A stretch of DNA of 64,000 nt from JACTOJ01 sp032335695 (lineage in GTDB: Bacteria > Bacillota > Clostridia > Clostridiales > Clostridiaceae): assembly GCF_032335695.1 (NCBI RefSeq), contig NZ_JACTOJ010000019.1, forward strand, positions 42,390 to 106,389. The letters are read 5' to 3'. Shown piece after piece: positions 53,231-62,361 of the stretch; within the stretch, counting starts at the first letter, position 1, and every line of letters begins with the position of its first letter. The notes below the pieces were generated by a model that was not told where the DNA came from, did no database searches, and was given only the letters and a program-made list of their open reading frames with translations. The translations under genes were made by a program, and so were the position numbers.

Positions 53231-53935
53231 ATGTTTATTATTTTAATTCGTACTATTTTATTATTTGCAATGGTTATGTTTTCTCTAAGAATAATGGGTA
53301 AGCGGCAGATAGGGCAGCTGCAGCCCTATGAATTAGTTGTGGCTATAATGGTTTCAGAACTAGCCTCACTGCCAATGCAGGATACCAGAATACCTCTTAT
53401 CCACGGGATAATTCCTATCGTAACATTGCTTGTAATTGAAGTAATGATTTCCTTTTTGGAAATTAAAAGTCAAAAATTTCGAATATTAATAGATGGTAAA
53501 CCAAGCATAATCATATGCAAAGGTAAGCTAGTAAAAGAGGAGATGAAAAATCAGCTGTTCACTGTTAATGATTTGTTGGAGGAAATGCGAATTAAAGGTT
53601 ATTTCAGCATTCAGGATATTGAATATGGAATATTGGAAACTAATGGTGAATTATCTATAGTGCCCAAAAGTCCTGCAGAACCTCCTGTGAAACGAGATTT
53701 AAACATTAAGCCTTCTCAGAAGACCTTTCCTGCTGTGTTAATTCTGGAGGGTAAGATTAATTATGAAAATCTCACATTGATAAATCGAGATGTTAAATGG
53801 CTTAAAAGCCAATTAGCAAAGGAAAAAATAAAAGAAGTATCGGAAGTGTTCGTAGCTATATTGGATAGTGATAACAATATTTTTATTCAGAAATATAACG
53901 AAAGAAAGTACAATGTAGGGGAGATAGATATATGA
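53231..53935 (+). CDS. DUF421 (YetF-like) membrane protein
   Basis: 234 aa. Three N-terminal helices with MGKRQIGQLQPYELVVAIMV, then the cytoplasmic DUF421 domain (LLEEMRIKGYFSIQDIEYGI, then LETNGELSIVPK). Family members occur in sporulation-related contexts; function unknown. GGTGATA precedes the ATG. Its TGA stop overlaps the next gene's start (ATGA). Confidence 0.93.
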   Translation: MFIILIRTILLFAMVMFSLRIMGKRQIGQLQPYELVVAIMVSELASLPMQDTRIPLIHGIIPIVTLLVIEVMISFLEIKSQKFRILIDGKPSIIICKGKLVKEEMKNQLFTVNDLLEEMRIKGYFSIQDIEYGILETNGELSIVPKSPAEPPVKRDLNIKPSQKTFPAVLILEGKINYENLTLINRDVKWLKSQLAKEKIKEVSEVFVAILDSDNNIFIQKYNERKYNVGEIDI

Positions 53936-54312
53936 AAAATGTATTTATATCATTATGCATTTTTGTAGTGATAATTATAGCCATGAGTTTTTCTATAAGA
54001 TATTTAAATACCACTTGCTCTAAATTAGAAACCAACGCGGATAAGCTTGAAAATCTTCTTAACGATGAAAAATGGGATGAAGCCTATACTCTCTCAAATG
54101 ACCTATACGATCAATGGGAAAAGCAGTATACTATCATGCCCATTTTTATTAATCACTCTGAGATTGATAACCTGAATAATGAAATAATGAAATTAACACA
54201 ATATGTGAAGTGTAAAAACAAGGAAGAATCCCTGGCTTCAGACCATGCTATAAAGTTTTACCTGGATAGTTTAAAAAGTCTGCAAAAAATAACCATTCAA
54301 AATATATTTTAA
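53932..54312 (+). CDS. DUF4363 family protein
   Basis: 126 aa. One N-terminal helix, then a helical extracytoplasmic domain (ADKLENLLNDEKWDEAYTLS; YDQWEKQYTIMPIFINHSEI). DUF4363 commonly follows DUF421 genes in clostridia. It overlaps the upstream gene by 4 bp, so the two are translationally coupled. Confidence 0.88.
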   Translation: MKNVFISLCIFVVIIIAMSFSIRYLNTTCSKLETNADKLENLLNDEKWDEAYTLSNDLYDQWEKQYTIMPIFINHSEIDNLNNEIMKLTQYVKCKNKEESLASDHAIKFYLDSLKSLQKITIQNIF

Positions 54313-54324
54313 AGCGTAGTCTCT

Positions 54325-55608
54325 TTAATAAAGTTTCTTTATTTTTTCTACATCCTCATTGCTGCATTCTGAATTGCTGTACCTAGCTTTTTCATACATT
54401 TTTGTTAAGGTATTTAGTGTATTTTCTTCATCAGCTAATTTATTTTTTATTTCTAGAGGAGTATCGCTATTAAGTATGATACTTTCTCTTTTTCTCTTTT
54501 TAAGCACAAGCTTATAATATATTTTTCTTATTTTCTTGTCGTTGCTTAGATTCAACATATCCCTTATTTTTTCGCTTACTGCATCTAAATTTTTTACCAT
54601 TCGTGAAGTTATATTTTCTGTTTTTAAGGTGCTTTCTCTTTCTTCATTTTTCCGTTTAAGATTAAGTTCCATATAATTTTGCCTTATATTTATTATAAGC
54701 ATCCAAAGCAAGTATATTATAAAACATGCTACTGCCGCTATTATAATTATTTTTACAATTACCCATAGATAATCTAAAATCGGAGATTTTTTAGAAGATT
54801 GATTTGCTAATTTGCCCCAATCAATATTTTCAGTCCCCTTGGTCTGTGAAATATCCTGAGATTTAGGATTTTCTTGATATCTTTCATTAACATTGAACAT
54901 GCTAAGCACTGATTTTTGAAGCATATCCGCCAGAGAGAAAAATCCGCTTAAATACATAACTACAGCCATAAAACATACTACTGCAGCTACTATTGATGAC
55001 ATAGCTAACTTCATTTTAAATATTCTATTTGAAAATGCTTTAGCATAATTAGTTTCCCATTTCATTAGATTATCTGTCCTTGTGATATGAATATAAATTA
55101 ACTCTAATAAAATATTTAAGCAGCCTAAAAAGGTTATTATATTGCTTATGCCGTAGATTCCTGCTCCATAAGAAGCAAAAAGCAGCAGAGTAAAAAATAC
55201 AACATCAAAATATATTCTAGTGAAGCCAAAAAAGTTTACTTTCGGATCATATTTATTTCTGAAATCATTGATAAATTGAAATATCAATAATATACCATAA
55301 ATAGCTTTGTCATAAATGTTAGGAGCTATACAGACTGCAATGACTATTAACGCTGCATTGAACAGTGTGAAATAGGTTATTTTATTTATTTTCCTCTTTG
55401 CCCCAAGGGATATAAGCATCAAGATAAAAGCTGTAAAAATTTGCCCAATATACTTTATTCCAGCTATAGAAAGCATTATTGATGCTATAACAACAAAATT
55501 CAGCCAGGTTTCCATAATCTCAATATAGAAGCTTTTACTGGAGCTTACATTCATCCAGCTGGAGTTTACTGCAACAATATTCACATTATATGTTTTTTCC
55601 TTCTTCAT
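54325..55608 (-). CDS. Membrane protein with DUF4129-like C-terminus, third MoxR/DUF58 operon
   Basis: Start at ATG 55608, overlapping the DUF58 stop (ATGA). About 427 aa: six or seven N-terminal helices, an extracytoplasmic loop, another helix at about 280-305 and a cytoplasmic tail with DTPLEIKNKLADEENTLNTL then TKMYEKARYS, the DUF4129 pattern. There is no transglutaminase domain, unlike the third gene of the other two operons. Confidence 0.82.
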   Translation of the reverse strand: MKKEKTYNVNIVAVNSSWMNVSSSKSFYIEIMETWLNFVVIASIMLSIAGIKYIGQIFTAFILMLISLGAKRKINKITYFTLFNAALIVIAVCIAPNIYDKAIYGILLIFQFINDFRNKYDPKVNFFGFTRIYFDVVFFTLLLFASYGAGIYGISNIITFLGCLNILLELIYIHITRTDNLMKWETNYAKAFSNRIFKMKLAMSSIVAAVVCFMAVVMYLSGFFSLADMLQKSVLSMFNVNERYQENPKSQDISQTKGTENIDWGKLANQSSKKSPILDYLWVIVKIIIIAAVACFIIYLLWMLIINIRQNYMELNLKRKNEERESTLKTENITSRMVKNLDAVSEKIRDMLNLSNDKKIRKIYYKLVLKKRKRESIILNSDTPLEIKNKLADEENTLNTLTKMYEKARYSNSECSNEDVEKIKKLY

Positions 55609-56720
55609 AGCATCTTCACTTCCCATGCATATAAATCTTCAACATTTTCAAGTTTTATATTTTTTATATCAAAATCCGGAACAATCCATTTTATCTGAAA
55701 GCCTTTATATTTTAATAGATTTATCTTTTCTGCAATTTTATCATTATAGTAATGAGATATAAATATTATATTGCTTTCTAATCTTGAAAATTTCACCGCA
55801 TCGTCAATAAAATCCTCTGTATTCAAGCTCATATTTTTTATGTCCAGTCTAGCTAAAGCTTCATATATGTAAAAAATCTTATTTATACTTTTCCCAACAC
55901 TTATCTCTACTTTTTCTTGAGATACCCTGTCACAGCCATTAGTCAGCACCTCTACTTCAATGCCTTCCTTTATATACTTTGTACTTAGCGTAGCAGCTAT
56001 CCTAATTGATTCTTCTATGTTTTCATCCAAATCCCACTGGTTGAATTTCTCCATATTTATCATTATTGTTATTTTACCTGAATTAGTTGAAAAGTAATTA
56101 TTTACTTTTAGTTCCCCTGTCCTGGCCGTAGCTTTCCAATTAACCTGTTTCATACTGTCAAAAGGTGAATACTCTCTTATACCTTTAAATTCAAAAGGGT
56201 CTTCTATAATCTGCCTTTTGGATATTATATCGCCATTTAGTTTTTTTAAGCTGATATTAAATTCATCTTCAGATATAATCCCAGGATAAACATATATGCA
56301 GGATTCTACCGAAAATTTTTTTATTTCCTTATATTCGGCAAAAATATCTCCACTGCTAAGTTCAAAATCATGTAGAGTATAATATCCTCGTTTGTTAGCT
56401 TTCACCCTGTACTTTTTCCTAAATATTTCATATGACATAATAAAAGCTAAATCTTTTCTATGATTTTCTCCAGCCACAAATCCCTCATCACTTTCAAAAA
56501 GAAAGCTTTCGTTTGCTAGATAACTTATTCCAAGCCACCACAGCGGCATAAGTTTATCGTTTGACACTGTTATTACTATGTCTGTTTCATCCTTTTCAAA
56601 TACACCCTTGGATTCAAATTCCGCCTTTGCTGCCACCTTCTCAAAACATTTTTTTAAATATATATTTTGCTGAAAAAGGTATATTAAAATAAGCAATAAA
56701 AAAAATAATAATATTCTCAT
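55605..56720 (-). CDS. DUF58 domain protein, copy 3
   Basis: Start at ATG 56720 with AGGTG upstream. 371 aa. One or two N-terminal helices and a DUF58 core (EDPFEFKGIREYSPFDSMKQ followed by VNWKATARTG). It is much more divergent than copies 1 and 2, showing that this operon is an older lineage. It starts 14 bp after the MoxR stop. Confidence 0.92.
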   Translation of the reverse strand: MRILLFFLLLILIYLFQQNIYLKKCFEKVAAKAEFESKGVFEKDETDIVITVSNDKLMPLWWLGISYLANESFLFESDEGFVAGENHRKDLAFIMSYEIFRKKYRVKANKRGYYTLHDFELSSGDIFAEYKEIKKFSVESCIYVYPGIISEDEFNISLKKLNGDIISKRQIIEDPFEFKGIREYSPFDSMKQVNWKATARTGELKVNNYFSTNSGKITIMINMEKFNQWDLDENIEESIRIAATLSTKYIKEGIEVEVLTNGCDRVSQEKVEISVGKSINKIFYIYEALARLDIKNMSLNTEDFIDDAVKFSRLESNIIFISHYYNDKIAEKINLLKYKGFQIKWIVPDFDIKNIKLENVEDLYAWEVKML

Positions 56721-56734
56721 AGGTATCACCTGAC

Positions 56735-57697
56735 TTAATTGGACTTAGTCCAATTTTCAACAGGCGCTTCTACGGAATTCACTATATCCATTAATATTTT
56801 ACTAGAATTAGTTCCTCTTAAGCTTAAGCTGTCTCTTATGATTATTCTATGAGCCAAAACAAAGGGGCACATATGCTTCACATCATCAGGAATTACATAT
56901 TCCCTTCCATTCATGGCAGCATAAATCTGGCAGGCTTTAAGCAGGGCTAAGCTTCCTCTTGGACTTACTCCTAAAAGAATATTGTCACTATTAGTAGTAG
57001 CCTGCACTATTTTAATCATATATTCCATAATATCATCACTCACATGAACGCTTTGATAACTGTTAGCTGCTTCAATAATCTCTTCCTTGCTGCAAACAGC
57101 TACTATGCTTTCCATAGGATTTTTGTCCATAAACCTTTTAAGTATTTGCTTTCCTTCTTCTAGGCTTGGATACCCCATCTTCAGCTTTACAAAAAATCTA
57201 TCCAATTGAGCTTCTGGCAAAGGAAAAGTTCCCTGAGTTTCTACTGGATTTTGAGTAGCTATTACTAAAAAAGGCTTGTCTAGCATATAGGTCTCTCCTT
57301 CAACGCTAACCTGCTTTTCTTCCATACTTTCAAGCAAAGCAGATTGAGTCCTTGGAGTGGCCCTATTTATTTCATCTGCTAATAAAATATTTGTAAAAAT
57401 AGGTCCCTGTCTAAAAGTAAATTCTCCTAGTTTTTGATTATAATAATTAATTCCTGTGATATCTGACGGCAGCAAATCAGGTGTGAATTGTATTCTTTTA
57501 AAATTTCCATCAATGGATTTTGCTAAAGATTTCGCAACTACTGTTTTTCCCGTACCTGGCACATCCTCTAGAAGTATATGTCCTCCTGCAATTATGCTGA
57601 CCATCATAACATCTAAAACTTCGTTTTTACCTATTATAACTTTTGATATATTCTCCTTAATTTTTTTACATAGCTCACTTATTTCTTGGAATTTCAT
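56735..57697 (-). CDS. MoxR-family AAA+ ATPase, copy 3
   Basis: Start at ATG 57697 (ATG 57712 lacks a site). 320 aa with Walker A PGTGKTV, Walker B LLADEINRATPRTQ and IATQNPVETQGTFPLPEAQL. It is the canonical MoxR form and clearly different from copies 1 and 2. First gene of the third operon. Confidence 0.95.
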   Translation of the reverse strand: MKFQEISELCKKIKENISKVIIGKNEVLDVMMVSIIAGGHILLEDVPGTGKTVVAKSLAKSIDGNFKRIQFTPDLLPSDITGINYYNQKLGEFTFRQGPIFTNILLADEINRATPRTQSALLESMEEKQVSVEGETYMLDKPFLVIATQNPVETQGTFPLPEAQLDRFFVKLKMGYPSLEEGKQILKRFMDKNPMESIVAVCSKEEIIEAANSYQSVHVSDDIMEYMIKIVQATTNSDNILLGVSPRGSLALLKACQIYAAMNGREYVIPDDVKHMCPFVLAHRIIIRDSLSLRGTNSSKILMDIVNSVEAPVENWTKSN

Positions 57698-58022
57698 GTT
57701 AGCACTTCCCATCTTAATATTCTAATAAACTTCAGCCATTTTATCCTTATTATACCACGTAAAGGTTTAAATATTTTTTCTTTTTATTAATAAAAGCAGG
57801 AAATCTAATATTTTGTAATTTTGCCTAATAAAATAAATATAGAGCTTTTTAACAATTTAAAATTAATGGGCTTAATATTTTACACATTTAATTAATTTTT
57901 CTTGTAATAATCGTAGGTATTTCAAAAAAATATATATTTGTTTACAACATTCTACATTGTTTCTTCTAAAAATGTACAATATAATAAAAGAAAAGTTATA
58001 CATTATAATTTGGAGGTACGTT
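57698..58022. other. Divergent intergenic region
   Basis: 325 bp between MoxR copy 3 and the aminopeptidase gene. It contains the + strand promoter at 57957-57985. Otherwise AT-rich, and no structure stood out. Confidence 0.5.
57957..57985 (+). promoter_or_regulatory. Promoter of the M18 aminopeptidase gene
   Basis: TTGTTT (57957-57962) and TATAAT (57980-57985), 17-bp spacer. Confidence 0.6.
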
Positions 58023-59429
58023 ATGACAGAGGATTTAACTAAAAAATATGATATAGTTTGGAATAACTATACAGAAAAGGATCATGAGGCTTTAGAAGAT
58101 CTATCAAAGAGATATATCAGCTTCATGTCAGATAATAAAACTGAAAGAGAATGTATATCCACTTTTGTGGAAACGGCTGAAACTAATGGATTTAAAAATT
58201 TAAATAAAATAATAAAATCCGGTGATAGTTTGAAACCTGGAGATAAAATATATGCAGTTGACAAAAATAAAATTCTTGCACTTTTTGTTATTGGCCAGGA
58301 GCCACTTGAAAATGGTCTTAAAATACTTGGAGCTCATGTGGACTCCCCAAGAATTGACTTAAAACAAAATCCACTTTACGAAGATGGAGTAAGTAACTTT
58401 GCTATGTTTGATACTCACTATTATGGAGGAATCAAAAAATATCAGTGGGTGAACATTCCTATGGCTATTCATGGTGTAGTAGCTAAGAAAGATGGTTCTT
58501 TAGTAAATATAGTTATTGGGGAAGATGATAACGATCCTGTAATCGGCATTTCAGATCTATTAGTTCACCTTGCTAAAGATCAGCTGCAGAAGACTCTTGC
58601 TAAGGGTATAGAAGGCGAAGATCTCAATGTTCTAATCGGCAGCATTCCTTTAAAAGACAGCGAAGGAGAAAATAAAGTAAAATTAAATATATTAAAAATT
58701 CTTAATGAAAAGTATGGTATAACAGAGGAAGACTTCACTTCAGCAGAACTAGAGGTGGTACCTGCGGGAAAAGCTAGAGAATATGGTATAGACAGAAGTA
58801 TGATAATGGCTTATGGTCACGATGACAGAGTGTGTGCTTTTACATCCTTTGAAGCTATTTTAAACATAGTCATACCAGATAAAACTTGCGTGGCTTTATT
58901 TGTTGACAAAGAAGAAATAGGCAGTGTTGGTGCTTCCAGTATGCAGTCGAAGTTTTTTGAAAATGCAGTAGCTGAATTGATAAATTGTTCTGGAAGATTT
59001 TGCGCTATATCTCTTAGAAGAACTTTAGCTAATTCAAAGATGTTATCTTCCGATGTAAGTGTTGCCTATGACCCAAATTTTCCTAGTGTAACAGAAAAAA
59101 ATAATACTTCCTTTTTCGGAAAAGGCATTGTCTTTAACAAATATACAGGTTCCAGTGGCAAGTATGCTTCAAATGATGCAAACCCTGAATTTATAGCAGA
59201 AATAAGAAGTATAATGGAAAAGCATTCTGTGGCCTGGCAGACAGGTGAGCTTGGAAAAGTTGATCAGGGCGGCGGAGGCACTATAGCTTATATATTAGCA
59301 GCCTATGGCATGGAGGTGCTAGACTGCGGAGTTCCAGTATTAAACATGCACGCTCCTTGGGAAATATGCAGCAAAGCTGATATTTATGAAACTGAAAAAG
59401 GCTATGAAGCTTTCCTAAAAGAAGCTTAA
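58023..59429 (+). CDS. M18 family zinc aminopeptidase
   Basis: Start at ATG 58023, with TGGAGG upstream. 468 aa. Metal and catalytic motifs of the M18 family: GAHVDSPRIDLK, FVDKEEIGSVGASSM, AYGHDDRVCAF and NMHAPWEICSKADIYE. It removes N-terminal residues from peptides in the cytosol and is normally dodecameric. A terminator follows. Confidence 0.95.
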   Translation: MTEDLTKKYDIVWNNYTEKDHEALEDLSKRYISFMSDNKTERECISTFVETAETNGFKNLNKIIKSGDSLKPGDKIYAVDKNKILALFVIGQEPLENGLKILGAHVDSPRIDLKQNPLYEDGVSNFAMFDTHYYGGIKKYQWVNIPMAIHGVVAKKDGSLVNIVIGEDDNDPVIGISDLLVHLAKDQLQKTLAKGIEGEDLNVLIGSIPLKDSEGENKVKLNILKILNEKYGITEEDFTSAELEVVPAGKAREYGIDRSMIMAYGHDDRVCAFTSFEAILNIVIPDKTCVALFVDKEEIGSVGASSMQSKFFENAVAELINCSGRFCAISLRRTLANSKMLSSDVSVAYDPNFPSVTEKNNTSFFGKGIVFNKYTGSSGKYASNDANPEFIAEIRSIMEKHSVAWQTGELGKVDQGGGGTIAYILAAYGMEVLDCGVPVLNMHAPWEICSKADIYETEKGYEAFLKEA

Positions 59430-59437
59430 TAAACGAT

Positions 59438-59473
59438 AATAGGATGTATCTCTTAAAATACATCCTATTATTT
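59438..59473 (+). terminator. Terminator of the aminopeptidase gene
   Basis: AATAGGATGTAT and ATACATCCTATT arms, then TTTT. Confidence 0.8.
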
Positions 59474-59481
59474 TAATGAAT

Positions 59482-59516
59482 CAAAGCCTTTATCAATATC
59501 TTTTAAAGCATAGCCT
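59482..59516. repeat. Right-end fragment of the mobile-element family
   Basis: CAAAGCCTTTATCAATATCT followed by TTTAAAGCATAGCCT. It ends 1 bp before the minus-strand stop codon of the NdpA-like gene. Confidence 0.6.
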
Positions 59517-59517
59517 A

Positions 59518-60549
59518 TTACTTTTCTATATAGTTTATTACGTGCTTAATAACCATATTTATGCTTCCATCACCATTTCTTACGATTTCAAATTTAGAAT
59601 TATCATGATAGGTTTCTTCATTTATATATAAATCTATGTCCTTATCAATTTTAAGCCTTACCCTCTTTAGTTTCTTTTCAACCCAGTTTTTATCAACTAC
59701 CACATCGTTGTCTATGCCTTGGCTGCCTACAAAATTCTTAAAGGATTCCTTGTCAGCTTCATCTGAAAATAGGCTTTCTGAAAGCTCATTTAACTGGATT
59801 GTATCCTCTTCCTTAAGCTTCTTCTTAAGGGTGCTTCTTATTCCTTCTGCTTTTACTGCGTCATCTGCTGCGTTGGCTCTTGTCCAATTCTCCGCAGCCT
59901 GCACCAAAGTTTTTGTCATATCTCTCTCATTATTTATAAAATAGCAGCCTAAAAAGCTATTAATAAAATAATTAGAGCCATAATCTTCATCCTTGTTTTT
60001 GCTTTGTTTATCTATAACCATAAGATGAAAGTTCATACCTTCTTTTATTTGCTTAATAAACGCACATTTTTGAATTCTCTGTGCACTTACAGGCAGTCCT
60101 GTATCTTGAGGTATTATGCTTATATTCATCTTATCTTCCACAAAATCAATTTTGTGAATATAATTTTTTACATAATCCATTTTTATAATACCAAGCATAG
60201 GTCCATACTCTGTAGTAAAGGCCACCGTCATAAGGTCACAAGAAGGTATATTGCTGTTGCTTTTCATTAAGTAAAATAAATTCTTTGATAGTTCTTTGGA
60301 TATGGTAATTAAATCATTCTGCCCATTTAAATACTCTTGAGTAAGCTCTTTTACTATTCCTCTTCCATCATTGAAAAATGCGTATTTAAGCTCCTCATCT
60401 TTCAGAGTTCGTTCAACATGTTTAAGCACAAATTTGTATACATCTTCATTTAAATCAAGATGGTATTCGTTTAAAACAGGTTCATCTGAGTTAACGTCCA
60501 GAATATGTACAACCGCTTCCATTATGCTTATTTCGCTTACATATTCCAT
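59518..60549 (-). CDS. Nucleoid-associated protein NdpA/YejK family
   Basis: 343 aa. The N-terminal IMEAVVHILDVNSDEPVLNE and the middle TEYGPMLGIIKMDYVKNYIH fit the 37-kDa nucleoid-associated family. It is soluble and acidic-basic mixed. It is followed directly by a mobile-element end. GAGGTG precedes the ATG. Confidence 0.85.
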   Translation of the reverse strand: MEYVSEISIMEAVVHILDVNSDEPVLNEYHLDLNEDVYKFVLKHVERTLKDEELKYAFFNDGRGIVKELTQEYLNGQNDLITISKELSKNLFYLMKSNSNIPSCDLMTVAFTTEYGPMLGIIKMDYVKNYIHKIDFVEDKMNISIIPQDTGLPVSAQRIQKCAFIKQIKEGMNFHLMVIDKQSKNKDEDYGSNYFINSFLGCYFINNERDMTKTLVQAAENWTRANAADDAVKAEGIRSTLKKKLKEEDTIQLNELSESLFSDEADKESFKNFVGSQGIDNDVVVDKNWVEKKLKRVRLKIDKDIDLYINEETYHDNSKFEIVRNGDGSINMVIKHVINYIEK

Positions 60550-60565
60550 AAAAACACCTCACAGT

Positions 60566-61075
60566 TTATAAGTTTTTCTTCACCGCCTTTGGATTAACTC
60601 TAAAACATAAATCAATCATTTTTTCATCTGGGGTGAAATTAATAGTAACCTTTTTAGTTCCTCCTGTTACTATAGCAGAATATACTCTGTTTTCGCAACC
60701 TTTAGGATACAAGTTCATTATTTTGCTAGGCTTATTTGAAAAATCCTTTATCACATCGCTGTCCGCTGGTGCTAAAAGTTCTATATCTTTTACATTAATT
60801 GTTATAAGTCTCTTTCTTTTCTTTAATTCATATATGGCATCGAAGTCGATTTCACTCGCTCCAAAATTATATTCGTACTCCGCATACAAATACTTCTTAA
60901 AATAAAATACAGCTGCTGTTAACGCCGCAAATATAACCGCTAAAATTATCCCTCCTACCCTACCAGTAGATAGAAAAACTGCTGCAAAAATCGCAAATAC
61001 ATACAACAATCCATTGGCAATACCGTAGGCCTTTGCTGGTGTAGTTTTTACCAATTGCTCATAGAAATTATCCAT
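60566..61075 (-). CDS. DUF6106-like two-helix membrane protein
   Basis: 169 aa. Two hydrophobic helices (about 18-56), then a beta-rich cytoplasmic domain (YEYNFGASEIDFDAIYELKK). The layout fits DUF6106, of unknown function. It precedes the NdpA-like gene by 16 bp and is probably co-transcribed. Confidence 0.7.
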   Translation of the reverse strand: MDNFYEQLVKTTPAKAYGIANGLLYVFAIFAAVFLSTGRVGGIILAVIFAALTAAVFYFKKYLYAEYEYNFGASEIDFDAIYELKKRKRLITINVKDIELLAPADSDVIKDFSNKPSKIMNLYPKGCENRVYSAIVTGGTKKVTINFTPDEKMIDLCFRVNPKAVKKNL

Positions 61076-61252
61076 TTATATATTACCTACCTTTCAACGA
61101 AAATGCGTTTATATCACTTAATTATGATATAATACTACTAACTCTATTAATTATATCAAAGCAGACTTCCATTTTAAAGATAAATATAAATACATATATA
61201 AATTTGGTACATTTATCTCCTATAGCTTTTAAATATTGTAGCATATACCAAA

Positions 61253-61302
61253 AGGTCATATTTTAAATCATTGTAAAAAGCAACACTTATTTTAAATAGC
61301 TT
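61253..61302. repeat. Decayed hairpin of the mobile-element family
   Basis: AGGTCATATTTTAAATCATT and CACTTATTTTAAAT resemble the opening hairpin of the full copies with several changes. It lies in the leader of the CYTH gene. Confidence 0.35.
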
Positions 61303-61337
61303 ATTAAAAATGGAATTTATGAAAGGATTGATAGTTT

Positions 61338-61874
61338 ATGAATGAAATCGAAACCAGGATATTAGATATTGACGTAGACTTTATAAGAGAAAAAATGAAA
61401 GGGCTTGGGGCTTCCAATGTAAAAAAAGAGAATCAAGTTAACAATATTTATGATTTTCCCGACAGAAGATTGTTAAAAGAAAAAGGTTATGCCAGAATAC
61501 GGATAATAGAGGATCTTTTAAATGATAAGGATGTTTACTATATGACCACAAAGAAGATGCTGAGCCAAGATAAATATAAAGTAATGGATGAAAATGAAGT
61601 TATTATAGATTCTGCTTCAACTGGAGAAAAAATATTTTTGTCCTTAGGACTTACCTTAGTTGAATCCATAAAAAAATATAGAGAGAGCTATAAATATAAA
61701 AATTCTCTTGTAGAAATAGATATAAATGATAAAGATTTCTGTCCTTTTCCTTATATAGAGATTGAAACAAACCAAGAGGAAGAACTTCTTGAATTAGTAG
61801 AGCTTCTTGGCTACACCCTGGAAGATACTACTTCTAAAACAATATATGAAATTTTGAAGGAAAGAGGTCTTTAG
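61338..61874 (+). CDS. CYTH domain protein
   Basis: 178 aa. An N-terminal EIETRILDID (the ExExK-type motif), then YARIRIIED and KKYRESYKYKNSLVEIDIND, and YIEIETNQEEELLELVELLG: the CYTH tunnel fold of class IV adenylate cyclases and thiamine or inorganic triphosphatases. Substrate unknown. AAAGGATT precedes the ATG. Confidence 0.88.
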   Translation: MNEIETRILDIDVDFIREKMKGLGASNVKKENQVNNIYDFPDRRLLKEKGYARIRIIEDLLNDKDVYYMTTKKMLSQDKYKVMDENEVIIDSASTGEKIFLSLGLTLVESIKKYRESYKYKNSLVEIDINDKDFCPFPYIEIETNQEEELLELVELLGYTLEDTTSKTIYEILKERGL

Positions 61875-61896
61875 TTAATTTCAAATGACATTTTTT

Positions 61897-61955
61897 AGGG
61901 CTCATTATTGCTTCTCTATTCCATATTGAAGCACACCTGATTTCAGCCGAGCCCT
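61897..61955 (+). terminator. Hairpin downstream of the CYTH gene
   Basis: AGGGCTC and GAGCCCT arms enclosing a second hairpin (TGCTTC and GAAGCA). It lacks a clear T run, so it is a likely 3' end or small structured RNA. Confidence 0.4.
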
Positions 61956-62086
61956 TGATAATTATATAACTAGTTAATTGGTAATTTGCAAATTATAAGT
62001 AACAAGTAAGAGATAAAAATTAAGATATAAAAGATATGGTTAAAATTGTCTTAATATTCTTAATTGATTTTTTTTAATAAAACTCA

Positions 62087-62114
62087 TTGACTCTTATTAT
62101 AAACATGATATAAT
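62087..62114 (+). promoter_or_regulatory. Promoter of tRNA-Gln
   Basis: TTGACT (62087-62092) and TATAAT (62109-62114), 16-bp spacer. Confidence 0.75.
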
Positions 62115-62161
62115 AGTTTTTGTCAGCAAGAGAGCACGACAAAATAAAACAAAATAATTAA

Positions 62162-62237
62162 TGCCCAATAGCCAAATGGTAAGGCACCTGCCTCTGGAGC
62201 AGGCACTGTGTTGGTTCGAATCCAGCTTGGGCAGCCA
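62162..62237 (+). tRNA. tRNA-Gln (anticodon CTG)
   Basis: Acceptor TGCCCAA pairs with TTGGGCA, discriminator G, and CCA is encoded. The anticodon loop is CTCTGGA between CCTGC and GCAGG, giving anticodon CTG (codon CAG). The T arm is GTTGGTTCGAATCCAGC. Confidence 0.93.
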
Positions 62238-62240
62238 AAA

Positions 62241-62271
62241 AAGACTTAATGACGATTAAGTCTTTTTTATT
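62241..62271 (+). terminator. Terminator of tRNA-Gln
   Basis: AAGACTTAAT and ATTAAGTCTT arms with a T run. Confidence 0.85.
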
Positions 62272-62282
62272 TTAAAGAAAAA

Positions 62283-62333
62283 GGCACATGCTTTTGGATA
62301 AAAATTTTACTAAGCATGTGCCAATATTTTTTG
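62283..62333 (+). terminator. Hairpin before the integrase gene
   Basis: GGCACATGCTT and AAGCATGTGCC arms followed by AATATTTTTT. It may be a second terminator or attenuate entry into the integrase gene. Confidence 0.6.
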
Positions 62334-62361
62334 GCACTCTAAAAAGGGAGAGTGTAAAAAA